Shown piece after piece: positions 16,981-26,058 of a stretch of DNA of 64,000 nt. The translations under genes and the position numbers were made by a program. The notes beneath the pieces are model-generated. The model did no database searches and had not been told where the DNA came from. It worked only from the letters and a program-made list of their open reading frames with translations. The first letter of the stretch is position 1, and each line of letters opens with the position of its first letter. Source of the DNA: Gramella sp. KN1008 (GTDB lineage Bacteria; Bacteroidota; Bacteroidia; Flavobacteriales; Flavobacteriaceae); assembly GCF_004332155.1 (NCBI RefSeq), contig NZ_SJDV01000001.1, forward strand, positions 124,001 to 188,000, given 5' to 3'.

Positions 16981-17185
16981 AAGCACAATACCGAAACATT
17001 ATAAACAGGCGGTAGCCTTAGAAAGAAATATAATTATCGTTTTCTACAGGAATTAAAAGGTTCAACAGGTATATAAAAACTCCTGCATTTTTATTAATGA
17101 TTTTTTTTAACTTTATAATAATCTGATTATTAGGGCTTGACAGGGACTCCCTACTTCCGCAATTATAGGTCAAGGCTGGACAATT
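16981..17185 (+). repeat. Intergenic attC-like repeat, copy 13 (apparently interrupted)
   Basis: Left part 16981-17041: AGCACAATACCGAAAC, AAACAGGCGGTAGCCTTAG, AAAGAAATATAATTATCG. About 90 bp of AT-rich sequence follows. From 17133 there is GACAGGGACTCCCTACTTCC and GCAATTATAGG, then GGCTGGACAAT, which resembles the closing block. Confidence 0.5.
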
Positions 17186-17198
17186 AAATCATTTACAC

Positions 17199-18545
17199 AT
17201 GAAAGGAATTAAATTAGGCGGAATCCTGTTACTTTTTTTACTTTTTTCAGAGCTTATAAATGCACAGGGTAGGGGCACAGCCATAACCGGGGTAAACCTA
17301 TGGAATACTGATGGCAGCTTTACTCCCAACAGGACTATCCTTGTTGAAAAGGGCCTGATCAAAGATATCTTCGAAACGGGTTCAAAAGGTCTCAATGATA
17401 CTGTGAAAAAAATAGACCTGCAGGGACACTATCTTATTCCGGGCCTTATCGATACGCATGTTCATATGGGGATGGGTAACAGGGCCCTACCCCGTACTCC
17501 CGATACCGCAAGAATGGAATTCAAAAGGTGGGTGTACAACGGTGTTACCTCGGTACGGGATATGGGTGGAGATGCACGCCTTCTTGCCTATGAAAACAGG
17601 CTGATCCAGCGGAATGAAATTCCCGGGCCGGAGATCTATTTCTGTGCCACTTTTGGCGGGGATGATATGATGGATAAAGATATGAGGATGAAAATAATTA
17701 CCCAGGGTGTTAAGATGAAAAATGCAGGATGGGCGCAACGTGCAACTCCGGAAATGGATATCGAACAGAGTGTTGCCATGGCCCGGGGCAGCCTTGTAAG
17801 CGGAATTAAGTTCTACGCCGGCGTTGATGCAGACCTGATAAAAGAGATCACAAAAGAAGCACACGAACAGGGTCTCAAGTCCTGGAGCCATCTAACCGTT
17901 TTTCCTGACAGGCCCATTAAGATAATTGAAGCAGGTGTAGATGTAGTGACCCATGTATGGGGAGCCTTCTGGCAGGATAAAGATGTTGATCCTACGGTAA
18001 GGATTCCTTTTACCCATACCAGTTTTGAGAATGCGAGAGCTGCTATTTATCCTCAGGACCTTTCAAAGCTGAATGTTGACAGTCCTGAACTGAAAATGTT
18101 ACTGGATGCTATGGTGGAACACAATGTAATATGGGATATCAATTACTCCATTAAAAACCCGAAAATGTATGATCTATATAAAGCCTATGCTCTGGCTGCC
18201 AGTAAGGCTGGAGTAACATTGTCTACAGGAACGGATTATTACAACGATATTACAGAGCCTTACCCAACTGTTTTCAGGGAAATAGAACAATTGGTAGGGG
18301 ATGGGATACTTAGCCCGGCAAAGGCGATTGAAGCGGCTACTTTAAATGGGGCTAAAGCAATAGGTATTGAAGAAACTCATGGGTCTGTCGAAAAGGGAAA
18401 AGTCGCTAATCTGGTGGTTCTGAGAAAAAATCCCCTGGAAGATATAATGGCGATTCGCGAAATTGAATTTACCATGAAAAACGGTCACATCTTTTACAGA
18501 AAGGATTATGCGCAGATCCAGAAAACTAAACAACCTGAACACTAA
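17199..18545 (+). CDS. Secreted amidohydrolase (imidazolonepropionase-like)
   Basis: The 448-residue protein has a Sec leader ending INAQ. The N-terminal beta sandwich is followed by the metal-binding PGLIDTHVHMG. A GIKFYAG lysine region, SHLTVFP and VVTHVWG histidines, and STGTDYYND with the last metal-ligand aspartate follow. The closing segment GSVEKGKVANLVVLRKNPLE is typical of the family's composite domain. A periplasmic hydrolase of amides, peptides or lactones is likely; the substrate is unknown. It is one of two such enzymes here (see 38408). Confidence 0.88.
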   Translation: MKGIKLGGILLLFLLFSELINAQGRGTAITGVNLWNTDGSFTPNRTILVEKGLIKDIFETGSKGLNDTVKKIDLQGHYLIPGLIDTHVHMGMGNRALPRTPDTARMEFKRWVYNGVTSVRDMGGDARLLAYENRLIQRNEIPGPEIYFCATFGGDDMMDKDMRMKIITQGVKMKNAGWAQRATPEMDIEQSVAMARGSLVSGIKFYAGVDADLIKEITKEAHEQGLKSWSHLTVFPDRPIKIIEAGVDVVTHVWGAFWQDKDVDPTVRIPFTHTSFENARAAIYPQDLSKLNVDSPELKMLLDAMVEHNVIWDINYSIKNPKMYDLYKAYALAASKAGVTLSTGTDYYNDITEPYPTVFREIEQLVGDGILSPAKAIEAATLNGAKAIGIEETHGSVEKGKVANLVVLRKNPLEDIMAIREIEFTMKNGHIFYRKDYAQIQKTKQPEH

Positions 18546-18714
18546 AACAGGTCATAAGCCAGGTTGCCATTAACTAGTCTAAGCGCATCTTTTTTCATGT
18601 AAAATGCTATAAGACAGATAGTTATTCGTGGTTTTGGGCTCTAATTGAACAGATTTTATTAAATTATAAGTTGAAATATTGAAATATCTAATGGAATAAT
18701 CATATCCCGGGGAA

Positions 18715-19350
18715 ATGAATTTACTGAAGGCAATAGGAAAGCAGATTAAATACCCTAGAGGGCTTTTAGGAAAGCTTGTGTTGTTGGTGATGACCAGATC
18801 TACTATTAAGGCGGGACGCTGGACGTTGAATCTTATGGATATACAACCGGACGATGATATCATTGAAATAGGCTTTGGGAACGGTGCTAACATTCAGCTA
18901 CTTTCACAACAGGCACCCGGGGGCAGCGTTACGGGAATAGAGGTTTCAGACACGGCAATGGAAATGGCTTCCAGAAAAAACGCCAAAAGCATTTCAGAAG
19001 GCAAGGTGAAACTGCATAAGACTTCAGGTAATGCACTCCCATTTAAAGACGGCTCATTTGACAAGGCATGTACGGTAGCCACGGCATATGTATTTGAAGA
19101 TCCTGGAGAAGTATTTAAAGAAATGCACCGTGTGCTCAAACCCGCAGGAAGGGCAGCGGTGACCTTTCCTTTCCGCGAAAATTTCATGAAGTTTAAACCG
19201 GTTGAGGCAGAAAGGTTTCACCTGCATAAGCTTGCAGATCTCGAAAAAGCATTTCGTGATGCAGGTTTTGTCAACTGCAGAACTGAAAACAATGATCGGG
19301 TAAAATTTGGCGCTCATTGTATGCTTGGAGAAAAACCTGCCAGCAACTAA
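18715..19350 (+). CDS. Class I SAM-dependent methyltransferase (UbiE-like)
   Basis: The 211-residue protein carries motif I EIGFGNGANIQLL with the adenosine-binding acidic position in GIEVSDTAMEMA. Post-motif segments are ALPFKDGSFDKACTVATAY and the EMHRVLKPAGRAAVTFPF strand, all as in Methyltransf_11/UbiE-type enzymes. The basic N-terminal region (KQIKYPRGLLGKLV) may touch the membrane or a lipid-like substrate. The substrate is not predictable. A possible repeat remnant lies before it (about 18545-18585). Confidence 0.85.
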   Translation: MNLLKAIGKQIKYPRGLLGKLVLLVMTRSTIKAGRWTLNLMDIQPDDDIIEIGFGNGANIQLLSQQAPGGSVTGIEVSDTAMEMASRKNAKSISEGKVKLHKTSGNALPFKDGSFDKACTVATAYVFEDPGEVFKEMHRVLKPAGRAAVTFPFRENFMKFKPVEAERFHLHKLADLEKAFRDAGFVNCRTENNDRVKFGAHCMLGEKPASN

Positions 19351-19357
19351 AATAAGG

Positions 19358-19445
19358 GTTCCTGGAAGACATCAACAATAAATCAGGTCTAAGTCAGATA
19401 AGGGTCCCTACAGCTCTAACTTGCGATAAATGGGACCGTGGTGAT
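19358..19445 (+). repeat. Intergenic attC-like repeat, copy 14
   Basis: GGTTCCTGGAAGACATC is followed by AATAAATCAGGTCTAAGTC and AGGGTCCCTACAGCTCTAAC. TTGCGATAAATGGGACCGTG ends the copy, matching the closing block of copies 2 and 8. Confidence 0.6.
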
Positions 19446-19486
19446 TAAACTGAACAAAGTATTTAGCTAACATAAAACCACTAATC

Positions 19487-20068
19487 ATGAAACGGATATT
19501 ACCTCTTTTAGCAATTTTAATAGTTAATATTAATGCTTATTCCCAGAAAGATAGTCTGTCATCGAATAGCCATCCTGAGAGGAATAAAGAGATTGCCCGC
19601 AATTTTTATCAGGACCTTTGGTTTACAGATAATACCGATAACTATATCGATTATGTTGCTGAGGAATATGTTGTTCATGATATAGGCGAACGAAAGGGAG
19701 TTACGGAACCTGCAATTGAGCAGAAAATAATTGCTGACCGCTTCTGGGATAATGGGACCTGGGATTCTAAAATCAATTACCAGATAGCTGAAGGAGATCT
19801 TGTGGCTACCCGTTGGGAGGCAACCTATAAACCTTCAACCTTTGTGGGAAAGATAATGTTTGATGCGGGTACAATTCCTATAATCAATGTTTTTAGGTTT
19901 AATGATGAAGGCAAGATTGTAGAGATATGGAATCATAGGCACGATATTGACACACCACAAACTATGAAATTCACTATCACGGGATTGTTGATTGGCTTAT
20001 TAATAGCTCTGATCCCTACTATTATAGCTTTTCGCTTAAAAAGAAAATTAAAAGCACTTCAGAAATGA
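19487..20068 (+). CDS. Exported SnoaL/NTF2-like protein with C-terminal membrane helix
   Basis: The 193-residue protein has a signal peptide (LAILIVNINAYSQ). A SnoaL-like domain follows: ARNFYQDLW, YVAEEYVVHDIG, LVATRWEATYK, INVFRFNDEGKIVEIWNHRH. A transmembrane helix near residues 163-183 is followed by a basic tail (RLKRKLKALQK), so the domain is probably displayed outside the inner membrane. SnoaL folds bind small hydrophobic ligands or act as cyclases and hydrolases; no active-site assignment is attempted. Its end nearly touches the convergent esterase gene. Confidence 0.75.
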   Translation: MKRILPLLAILIVNINAYSQKDSLSSNSHPERNKEIARNFYQDLWFTDNTDNYIDYVAEEYVVHDIGERKGVTEPAIEQKIIADRFWDNGTWDSKINYQIAEGDLVATRWEATYKPSTFVGKIMFDAGTIPIINVFRFNDEGKIVEIWNHRHDIDTPQTMKFTITGLLIGLLIALIPTIIAFRLKRKLKALQK

Positions 20069-20072
20069 ACAA

Positions 20073-20954
20073 CTAGTTCATGTCTGAATCTAAAATCTTT
20101 GGTAATCCATGAATGATTGCAGTAGGCCAAACAGCATAATGTTTTTTATTTTCAAAAATTTTAAAGTTAACATTCAGTCCTTCGTAATTTCGATCACTTA
20201 GAATTTTGGACATGCGCCTATTTGATTCAATTGTGGATTCAGAATCTCCTGTTCCCACAGCCAGGATTACATTTAAATCCAGCGTATCATTGTTGCCGGC
20301 ATAATTATCTTCATACTCAAAGGCAATACCATTATGAAACCATTCATAAGGAGAGGAAACCAGTAAGTAGTTATTGAATAAATCAGGCCTGTTAAACATT
20401 AGATATGTCCCGAAAAGACCGCCGCCAGACCAGCCCATATATGTCCGGTCATTATTCACCTGATAATTATCTTCGACATAGGGAATTAATTCTTTGTCAA
20501 TAAATTTGAGAAAGGCATCTGCTCCACCCCATTCAATTTCTGCTGCCCAGGCCGGCCATCCGCCGGGTACCTGAGGATCAGAAACCGTAGAAAAATCCCG
20601 GGAACGTATTTGCATAATTCTCCCAAAATTTTGATCTCCCGGATATCCAATTCCAACTATAATAGCTGGAGATGTTGTACCGTCGATTACATTTGCGCGG
20701 CTTATTTCAACTGCCGTTCCAAATCCAAATCTTGCATCGGTGATATAAACAACCGGGTACTCCCTGGTTTCATCGTATGATTCGGGTAGCGCAACAGATA
20801 TTAAGAATGTATCCTTGACCTCTTCTGAGTATAATTCAGTATTAATGGTCCAGGGTATGGTCGCGTTTTTCTGCGCAAAGGTATTTGATGTTAGAATTAA
20901 TTGAAGAGCAAAGACAATTATAACTTTGTGGTTAAAACTAAGTCCATTTTTCAT
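20073..20954 (-). CDS. Secreted esterase D-like alpha/beta hydrolase
   Basis: The 293-residue protein has a Sec leader ending SNTFAQ. The putative-esterase fold is recognised by YPVVYITDARFGF, the nucleophile elbow MGWSGGGLFGTY, VGTGDSEST as the acid region and a histidine in NKKHYAVWP near the C terminus. The family includes esterase D, enterochelin esterase and siderophore hydrolases, so a periplasmic ester-cleaving role is likely without a defined substrate. It is transcribed against the repeat-bounded series. Confidence 0.82.
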   Translation of the reverse strand: MKNGLSFNHKVIIVFALQLILTSNTFAQKNATIPWTINTELYSEEVKDTFLISVALPESYDETREYPVVYITDARFGFGTAVEISRANVIDGTTSPAIIVGIGYPGDQNFGRIMQIRSRDFSTVSDPQVPGGWPAWAAEIEWGGADAFLKFIDKELIPYVEDNYQVNNDRTYMGWSGGGLFGTYLMFNRPDLFNNYLLVSSPYEWFHNGIAFEYEDNYAGNNDTLDLNVILAVGTGDSESTIESNRRMSKILSDRNYEGLNVNFKIFENKKHYAVWPTAIIHGLPKILDSDMN

Positions 20955-21120
20955 AATTAAGCTATTGGCCGGTTAGTGTATCCCTAAAAATAAAAAAAAT
21001 GTGAAAGAACGCAGAACAATGTCGATTAGGGTGCAATAGGAAGTATTTTAAATAACTGTAAACCAGTTTTTTGAGTATGGAAAACTAAAAGTATTAGGGG
21101 AAATTATCGTAACTTATAGA

Positions 21121-22803
21121 ATGAAATATTCTATAAATACACTGCTCTATTTAGGGACTATTTGTTGTTTTTTACTTTCTTCCTGTAAAGACAACAACAC
21201 CAGTCCTGATTTATCATCCATAAATCTACAAAGAGGTGATCTTAAGCTTTGCGGGAATGGTCAATTTGGAGAGGTCAATTTTTCTGAATTCTGTAGTTAT
21301 GAAACAAGAGAAACCTTTAATCTTGCCATTTCTTTACTCCATTCCTTTGAATATTTAGAGGCAGAAAAAGCATTTGTGAAGCTTATAGATGAAGACCCGC
21401 AATGCGCAATGGCATATTGGGGGGTAGCCATGAGCATTTATCACGGATTATGGGCTCCTCCCGATCAATCTGTTTTAGAAAAAGGGGCAAAACTTATTGC
21501 AATTGCCGAAAAGCTTCCCAAATCCAAAAAATCGGAGCAATATATAGAAGCTATAGGTGCTTTCTATAAAAACTGGGAGACATTAGACCATCAGACCCGA
21601 AAAGAAAAGTATGCTCAAAAAATGTTGGAAATGTATCAGAAAAATAAAAATGATACAGAGGTCGCTGTTTTTTATGCTCTGGCTTTAAGAGCTTCCGCTT
21701 TACCTTCAGATAACTCTTTATCAAAACAACGCGAAGCTGGAAAAATACTGGAAGAGTTGTTTAAAGAAGAACCCAACCATCCGGGAATTGCCCATTATAT
21801 CATACATTCCTATGATTATCCAGAATTAGCACCACTGGGATTAAGCACAGCGAGGCGATATGCAGATATTGCTCCAAATTCAGCCCATGCGCAGCATATG
21901 CCGTCGCATATATTTACCCGTTTAGGCCTTTGGGATGAATCTATTAGTACAAATCTTAAATCAGTTGAATCTGCAATTTGTTATGCAGAAAGTATTGCTC
22001 CCGGTGCTCATTGGGATGAAGAAGTACACGCTATGGGATATTTAGTGTATGCGTATTTGCAGATAGGAAATAATAAACTTGCCTACCAACAATATGACTA
22101 TCTCAAAACTTTTAAAGAAGTATTCCCTGCAAACTTTAAAATTGCCTACACCGCCGCAGCTATTCCTTCGCGTTTGGCAGTTGAAAATAAAAATTGGGAA
22201 GAAGCGGCCAATCTTGAGTTACCACAAAAATTAGAGATCGAATGGGCAGAATTTCCGTGGCAATCGTCGCTATTACATTTTGCAAAGGCATTAGGGTATA
22301 TCCACTTAGATAAATTAGATTTTGCTCAAAAAGAACTGGACATTTTGTATTCTTCTAAACAGAAACTGGAGAATATAAAAGATAGTTATAAAGCAAACCA
22401 GGTTGCTATTCAAATTAAAACCATTGAAGCCTGGATACAATTAAAAAAAGGTAATACAGACACCGCTTTATCACTAATGACTTCTGCGGCAGAAATGGAA
22501 AGTAAAACTTCCAAACATCCTGTGACACCAGGCGAGATATTACCTGCTGATGAACTTTTAGCTGATATGCTTCTCACCCTGAACCAACCAGGAAAGGCTT
22601 TAAAGATGTATGAACTCAATTTGGAAAGACGTCCTAATAGGTTCAATGGACTTTATGGTGCGGCAACCGCTGCAAAGAAATCTGGTGATTTAGAAAAAGC
22701 CAGATTCTATTTTGAAAAATTAATTACCCAGACTGAAAAATATAATTCTGAAAGAGTTGAAATCAAAGAGGCAAAAGAATTTCTGGAGCATAATTTCGTA
22801 TAA
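21121..22803 (+). CDS. TPR-repeat lipoprotein
   Basis: The 560-residue protein has a leader with lipobox LLSSCKD. The body contains many tetratricopeptide-like helical hairpins: AEKAFVKLIDEDPQCAMAYW, LEELFKEEPNHPGIAHYI, LERRPNRFNGLYGAATAAKK. A HAQHMPSHIFTRLGLWDES block is characteristic of one uncharacterised Bacteroidota/Acidobacteria TPR family. It probably serves as a periplasmic scaffold. Its stop codon lies one base before the ATG of a SCO-type gene, so the two are almost certainly co-translated, suggesting a role around metal or cytochrome assembly. Confidence 0.8.
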   Translation: MKYSINTLLYLGTICCFLLSSCKDNNTSPDLSSINLQRGDLKLCGNGQFGEVNFSEFCSYETRETFNLAISLLHSFEYLEAEKAFVKLIDEDPQCAMAYWGVAMSIYHGLWAPPDQSVLEKGAKLIAIAEKLPKSKKSEQYIEAIGAFYKNWETLDHQTRKEKYAQKMLEMYQKNKNDTEVAVFYALALRASALPSDNSLSKQREAGKILEELFKEEPNHPGIAHYIIHSYDYPELAPLGLSTARRYADIAPNSAHAQHMPSHIFTRLGLWDESISTNLKSVESAICYAESIAPGAHWDEEVHAMGYLVYAYLQIGNNKLAYQQYDYLKTFKEVFPANFKIAYTAAAIPSRLAVENKNWEEAANLELPQKLEIEWAEFPWQSSLLHFAKALGYIHLDKLDFAQKELDILYSSKQKLENIKDSYKANQVAIQIKTIEAWIQLKKGNTDTALSLMTSAAEMESKTSKHPVTPGEILPADELLADMLLTLNQPGKALKMYELNLERRPNRFNGLYGAATAAKKSGDLEKARFYFEKLITQTEKYNSERVEIKEAKEFLEHNFV

Positions 22804-22804
22804 G

Positions 22805-23446
22805 ATGAAAATCAGTAAAGCATATTTTTTCATTCTATTAATGATCATTTATTTTTCCCTGTCTTGTGATCAATCTTCAAACAAAGAACTTCCTGTTTAT
22901 AATCCATCTGATTTTAATCCGGAACTGGTTGATATTAGTTTACAAAACAAAAAGGAGGACCATACAGTTTTGGATTTTGAATTGATAAATCAAAACGGAG
23001 AATTAATAACTCAAGATCATTATAAAGACAAAATTTATATAGTTGATTTCTTTTTTACAAGTTGCCCAAGTATTTGCCCAATAATGACTACTAACATGGC
23101 TAAACTTCAAAACAAATTTTACAATGAGAATGATGTCATGTTTTTATCAATATCGGTAACCCCTAATATGGATAGCATCCCTGTATTAAAGAAATACGCG
23201 ATCGAACAAGGTGTAATAGATTCAAAATGGAATATCACCACCGGAAACAAAAAACATATTTATGAACTGGCCAGGAAAAGTTATTTTGCCGCTGTAGATC
23301 AGGGAGATGGTGGGGTTCAGGATTTTATTCACACTCCATACTTTATACTGGTAGATAAGAAAAAACGAATACGTGGAGTTTATGATGGTACGAAAGATAT
23401 AGAAGTAGAACGACTTGAAAGGGATATTAAAATTTTGACTAACTAA
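22805..23446 (+). CDS. SCO1/SenC-family copper chaperone/thioredoxin-like lipoprotein
   Basis: The 213-residue product starts at the ATG one base after the upstream stop; a longer TTG reading would overlap the TPR gene and lacks a leader. The lipobox is FSLSC (Cys21). The SCO signature appears as FFFTSCPSICPIM with Cys87 and Cys91. The conserved histidine is in the IHTPYFILVD segment. SCO proteins deliver copper to cytochrome oxidase or act as thiol reductants. It is paired with the TPR lipoprotein and ends just before a repeat copy. Confidence 0.88.
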   Translation: MKISKAYFFILLMIIYFSLSCDQSSNKELPVYNPSDFNPELVDISLQNKKEDHTVLDFELINQNGELITQDHYKDKIYIVDFFFTSCPSICPIMTTNMAKLQNKFYNENDVMFLSISVTPNMDSIPVLKKYAIEQGVIDSKWNITTGNKKHIYELARKSYFAAVDQGDGGVQDFIHTPYFILVDKKKRIRGVYDGTKDIEVERLERDIKILTN

Positions 23447-23458
23447 TTTGAAGCTAGC

Positions 23459-23580
23459 GGGCACAACAATGGTTCATCGCAAACAGGCGGCACCGTTAGA
23501 AAGAAAATAATTATCTTCACGCAATAAACCAGGTCTAAGCCAACATCCCCACAATAATGCTTTCTCGCAAACATTGAGGG
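23459..23580 (+). repeat. Intergenic attC-like repeat, copy 15
   Basis: The opening GCACAAC is at 23461-23467. GCAAACAGGCGGCACCGTTAG, AAAGAAAATAATTATC, AATAAACCAGGTCTAAGCC and AACATCCCC follow. The closing part is degenerate. The core and middle match copies 8, 11 and 12. Confidence 0.65.
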
Positions 23581-23588
23581 AAATTAAA

Positions 23589-24566
23589 ATGAAGACAAAA
23601 ATCCAAATATTGATTATTTTTCTTCTGACTTCCTGTATGTCAACGGAAGAGAAAAACAGGGGTGCTTTAATATCACCTTCCAGTATAACTTTGAAAGAAG
23701 AACAAAGCAGCCTTATCAGGCCTTTATTCCACAAAGAAAATAATGATCTTAAGTTTTCTAAGTCAGTACTGAAAAAGGAACCTTCCAGCAATGAGTATTA
23801 TGATCGTAAATCTAAAGTAGATTCCATCAACAATTTAATCGAGATTTCAATAGAAACTTCCACATATGTTACGAAAACAAATATTGAACTCAGCGGTTCA
23901 TTGATAGGATGGAATAATAAAATTCTAGTAGAAACCAGCAAAGATTTGGCCTTCATTGCCTGGATAAGTGAGCCATTTTCTAATTCCAATCCTGGACCAA
24001 ATGAGATGAATCCAAATCATCGTTTTGAATTACATCTCAAGATCATTGACCTGCCAAAGGATGAAGTTGTATTCAATGACATGATCTATTCTACTGATTG
24101 TTGCATTGACCGACTTAGTATGAAGTACAACCATATCAATAATAGCATTCTGTTTGCCTACAATGATTTCAGTAAGCCAGACAGTGAATATTTAATGTAC
24201 GGATTCATTGAACTCGCAGATAATGTCCCAAAGAGGAAAGAGTTAAATCCAAAAGAAATTATACTCCAGGATAAATCAGAAAAAAGATGGCCCAAGTTTG
24301 TGAAGAATAACAATGATGTATTCCTATACCATACTTCGGGAGACAAGTGGAGTTTCTTTGAATATACGGGCATGCAACAAATTGGGATTTCAAGAATTGA
24401 CAGGAATAATCATGTGACAGACTATAGGATTATAGCTGATTCATTGCCGATCAATGAAGAACTTTTACTAATAGATGACACATTGTTCTACAGAGTGGAA
24501 AACACCAGGCGATATGATGAAATGCTTATAAAAAAAATAGCAACTAAAGACCTGGTACAATATTGA
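23589..24566 (+). CDS. Lipoprotein of unknown function
   Basis: The protein has 325 residues from the ATG (an in-frame TTG at 23574 lies in the repeat end and is unlikely). The leader ends in FLLTSCMS, a lipobox. The body is rich in strands with repeated aromatic and hydrophobic pairs (NNKILVETSKDLAFIAWI; HINNSILFAYNDF; NNDVFLYHTSGDKWSFFEY). This could be a beta-propeller-like repeat fold, but I cannot assign a family. It is AT-rich and bounded on its left by a repeat copy. Confidence 0.65.
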   Translation: MKTKIQILIIFLLTSCMSTEEKNRGALISPSSITLKEEQSSLIRPLFHKENNDLKFSKSVLKKEPSSNEYYDRKSKVDSINNLIEISIETSTYVTKTNIELSGSLIGWNNKILVETSKDLAFIAWISEPFSNSNPGPNEMNPNHRFELHLKIIDLPKDEVVFNDMIYSTDCCIDRLSMKYNHINNSILFAYNDFSKPDSEYLMYGFIELADNVPKRKELNPKEIILQDKSEKRWPKFVKNNNDVFLYHTSGDKWSFFEYTGMQQIGISRIDRNNHVTDYRIIADSLPINEELLLIDDTLFYRVENTRRYDEMLIKKIATKDLVQY

Positions 24567-24581
24567 TACTACTTCCAGCAA

Positions 24582-24596
24582 TGTTTAACTTAAACA
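24582..24596. promoter_or_regulatory. Second copy of the 15-bp palindrome
   Basis: TGTTTAACTTAAACA is identical to 14589-14603 and lies 21 bp before the ATG at 24618. The position fits an operator or the -7 region of a short promoter. Confidence 0.4.
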
Positions 24597-24617
24597 GTCA
24601 TTACCCTTAGAATAAAA

Positions 24618-25079
24618 ATGATGGAAATTAAACCACTTCAGGGAATAGGAATGATCAAATTTGGAATGACCGAAAAGGAACTCACTGAGGTACTGGGAGA
24701 TCCTACCAACAGGCAGTCAACCTCATTTCCTGCTAACAATTCTGAAAGTACCGATCTGGAATACGCGCATCTGGGACTTCGGTTTAATTTAACTACAGAG
24801 AACAACTTAAGGCTTGAATCTATAAGTATTAATGATGGGGGTTACAGCTTATTCGGGGAGTATCCAATAGGACAGGAAGTTTCATTTCTGAACAAGGAGT
24901 CTGTAAAACGGAATATGCCAGATCTGGAACTGGAATATGAGTATATGCAACCCGGGAAAGATAGCTATTACTCTGAAGAAAAGGGAGTTTTAATATATAG
25001 TGAGGGAGGCGTAATTACATCCCTAGTATTGTTTCCCGAGTACGACACAACTGGGGAAAACATTATCTGGCCTGGTTAA
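24618..25079 (+). CDS. Small cytoplasmic protein of unknown function
   Basis: The 153-residue protein has no leader. The opening KPLQGIGMIKFGMTEKELTEVLG resembles the start of small proteins that sense or bind at a GxxxFGM hairpin in Bacteroidota (often annotated only as hypothetical, sometimes near immunity genes). LEYAHLGLRFNLTTENNLRLESI and GVLIYSEGGVITSLVLFPEYD then suggest a beta-rich fold. Two ATG codons stand in tandem (24618, 24621). A strong hairpin follows at 25210. Confidence 0.65.
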   Translation: MMEIKPLQGIGMIKFGMTEKELTEVLGDPTNRQSTSFPANNSESTDLEYAHLGLRFNLTTENNLRLESISINDGGYSLFGEYPIGQEVSFLNKESVKRNMPDLELEYEYMQPGKDSYYSEEKGVLIYSEGGVITSLVLFPEYDTTGENIIWPG

Positions 25080-25209
25080 ATTGTTCAATTCAAAAAATGG
25101 GGAAATTTGGCTCATAACAGGGTCGGTCTGAAAACAGGACGAGAAGTAAAGCCACATTTCGCAACTTAATAATTATACTGACTCTGTTCCAGAGGCCTGT
25201 AACAGCCTG

Positions 25210-25252
25210 AAAAACCCTAAACATCGATATTTACCAGATGTTCAGGGTTTTT
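25210..25252. terminator. Hairpin terminator, probably bidirectional
   Basis: AAAAACCCTAAACATC pairs with GATGTTCAGGGTTTTT around a loop of about 11 bases, with A and T runs at either end. It lies between the convergent ends of the genes at 24618 and 25327 and could stop both. Confidence 0.65.
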
Positions 25253-25326
25253 ATTCAAATACCTTGAATTATGTGCTTCCCTAATTCCTGTTGCCAAAGA
25301 GGATGCAAAAAAAGAAATACTGGGGC

Positions 25327-26058
25327 TTACTCGAACCGGATGGTCGTATGTACGTTCCGATCCCCAACCACAACACCTATGTGCTCAAAAGAACGACCGT
25401 CTTCAAGTTGCCCACGTGAGACAATGCTGTGCATTCCGGGACGGCCGTTTTGCTGAAACTGGATCACATCCCGTTGATAACTGGCATGGCCAATGAGAAG
25501 CGACTCAAGTTCATGCAACTCATCGATTGTTAGTTGAAAATCCTCGACCGCCTCCTCAAAGTCGGATAAACTTACGAAATAGACCGGTACAGCACCGAGC
25601 CCAAAATGCATGGCTTTAACGGGATTCGAGATATCCGTGGGATCGCGTAACCACACCTTACCCTTTATCGTGAGTTCACATCCAAAAACAGCCGGGATGT
25701 TTGGCGCTCCGAGGAGATTATAGTCTGGCGGAATACAATCCGGATCACGTACCAGGGTGATCGCTACATACTCGCCGTCTGTTCGGGTCGCACCAAAACC
25801 CGTAAGACCAAGACTTAAACCTGAAGCATATAGTGGCGGGCCCGGGTTATCTGGTGAAGGGAAGTTCTGGATAATGAGACCATTGCTACTGGTACTCATC
25901 GACGATGCTTTAAGCTGCGCTTCTGAGTCATGAGACATTACCGGTGCATCGGTAATCTCATCTTTCGAGCATCCACTGAATAACATAAGACTAACCAACG
26001 CGATGGCAGTTATGAATGTTGGAGAATAAGGCTTAGGCCGGCCAGTGCTTAGATTCAT
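25327..26058 (-). CDS. Lipoprotein of unknown function
   Basis: The protein has 243 residues from the ATG whose complement is 26056-26058. An upstream in-frame extension of 79 residues exists, but it has no leader. The chosen start gives a clear lipoprotein signal (TAIALVSLMLFSGCSKDE). The mature part has strands such as SLGLTGFGATRTDGEYVAITLVR and a C-terminal ESLLIGHASYQRDVIQFQQN. It is visibly GC-richer than its neighbours and on the minus strand, so its history probably differs from the surrounding genes. Function unknown. Confidence 0.6.
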   Translation of the reverse strand: MNLSTGRPKPYSPTFITAIALVSLMLFSGCSKDEITDAPVMSHDSEAQLKASSMSTSSNGLIIQNFPSPDNPGPPLYASGLSLGLTGFGATRTDGEYVAITLVRDPDCIPPDYNLLGAPNIPAVFGCELTIKGKVWLRDPTDISNPVKAMHFGLGAVPVYFVSLSDFEEAVEDFQLTIDELHELESLLIGHASYQRDVIQFQQNGRPGMHSIVSRGQLEDGRSFEHIGVVVGDRNVHTTIRFE

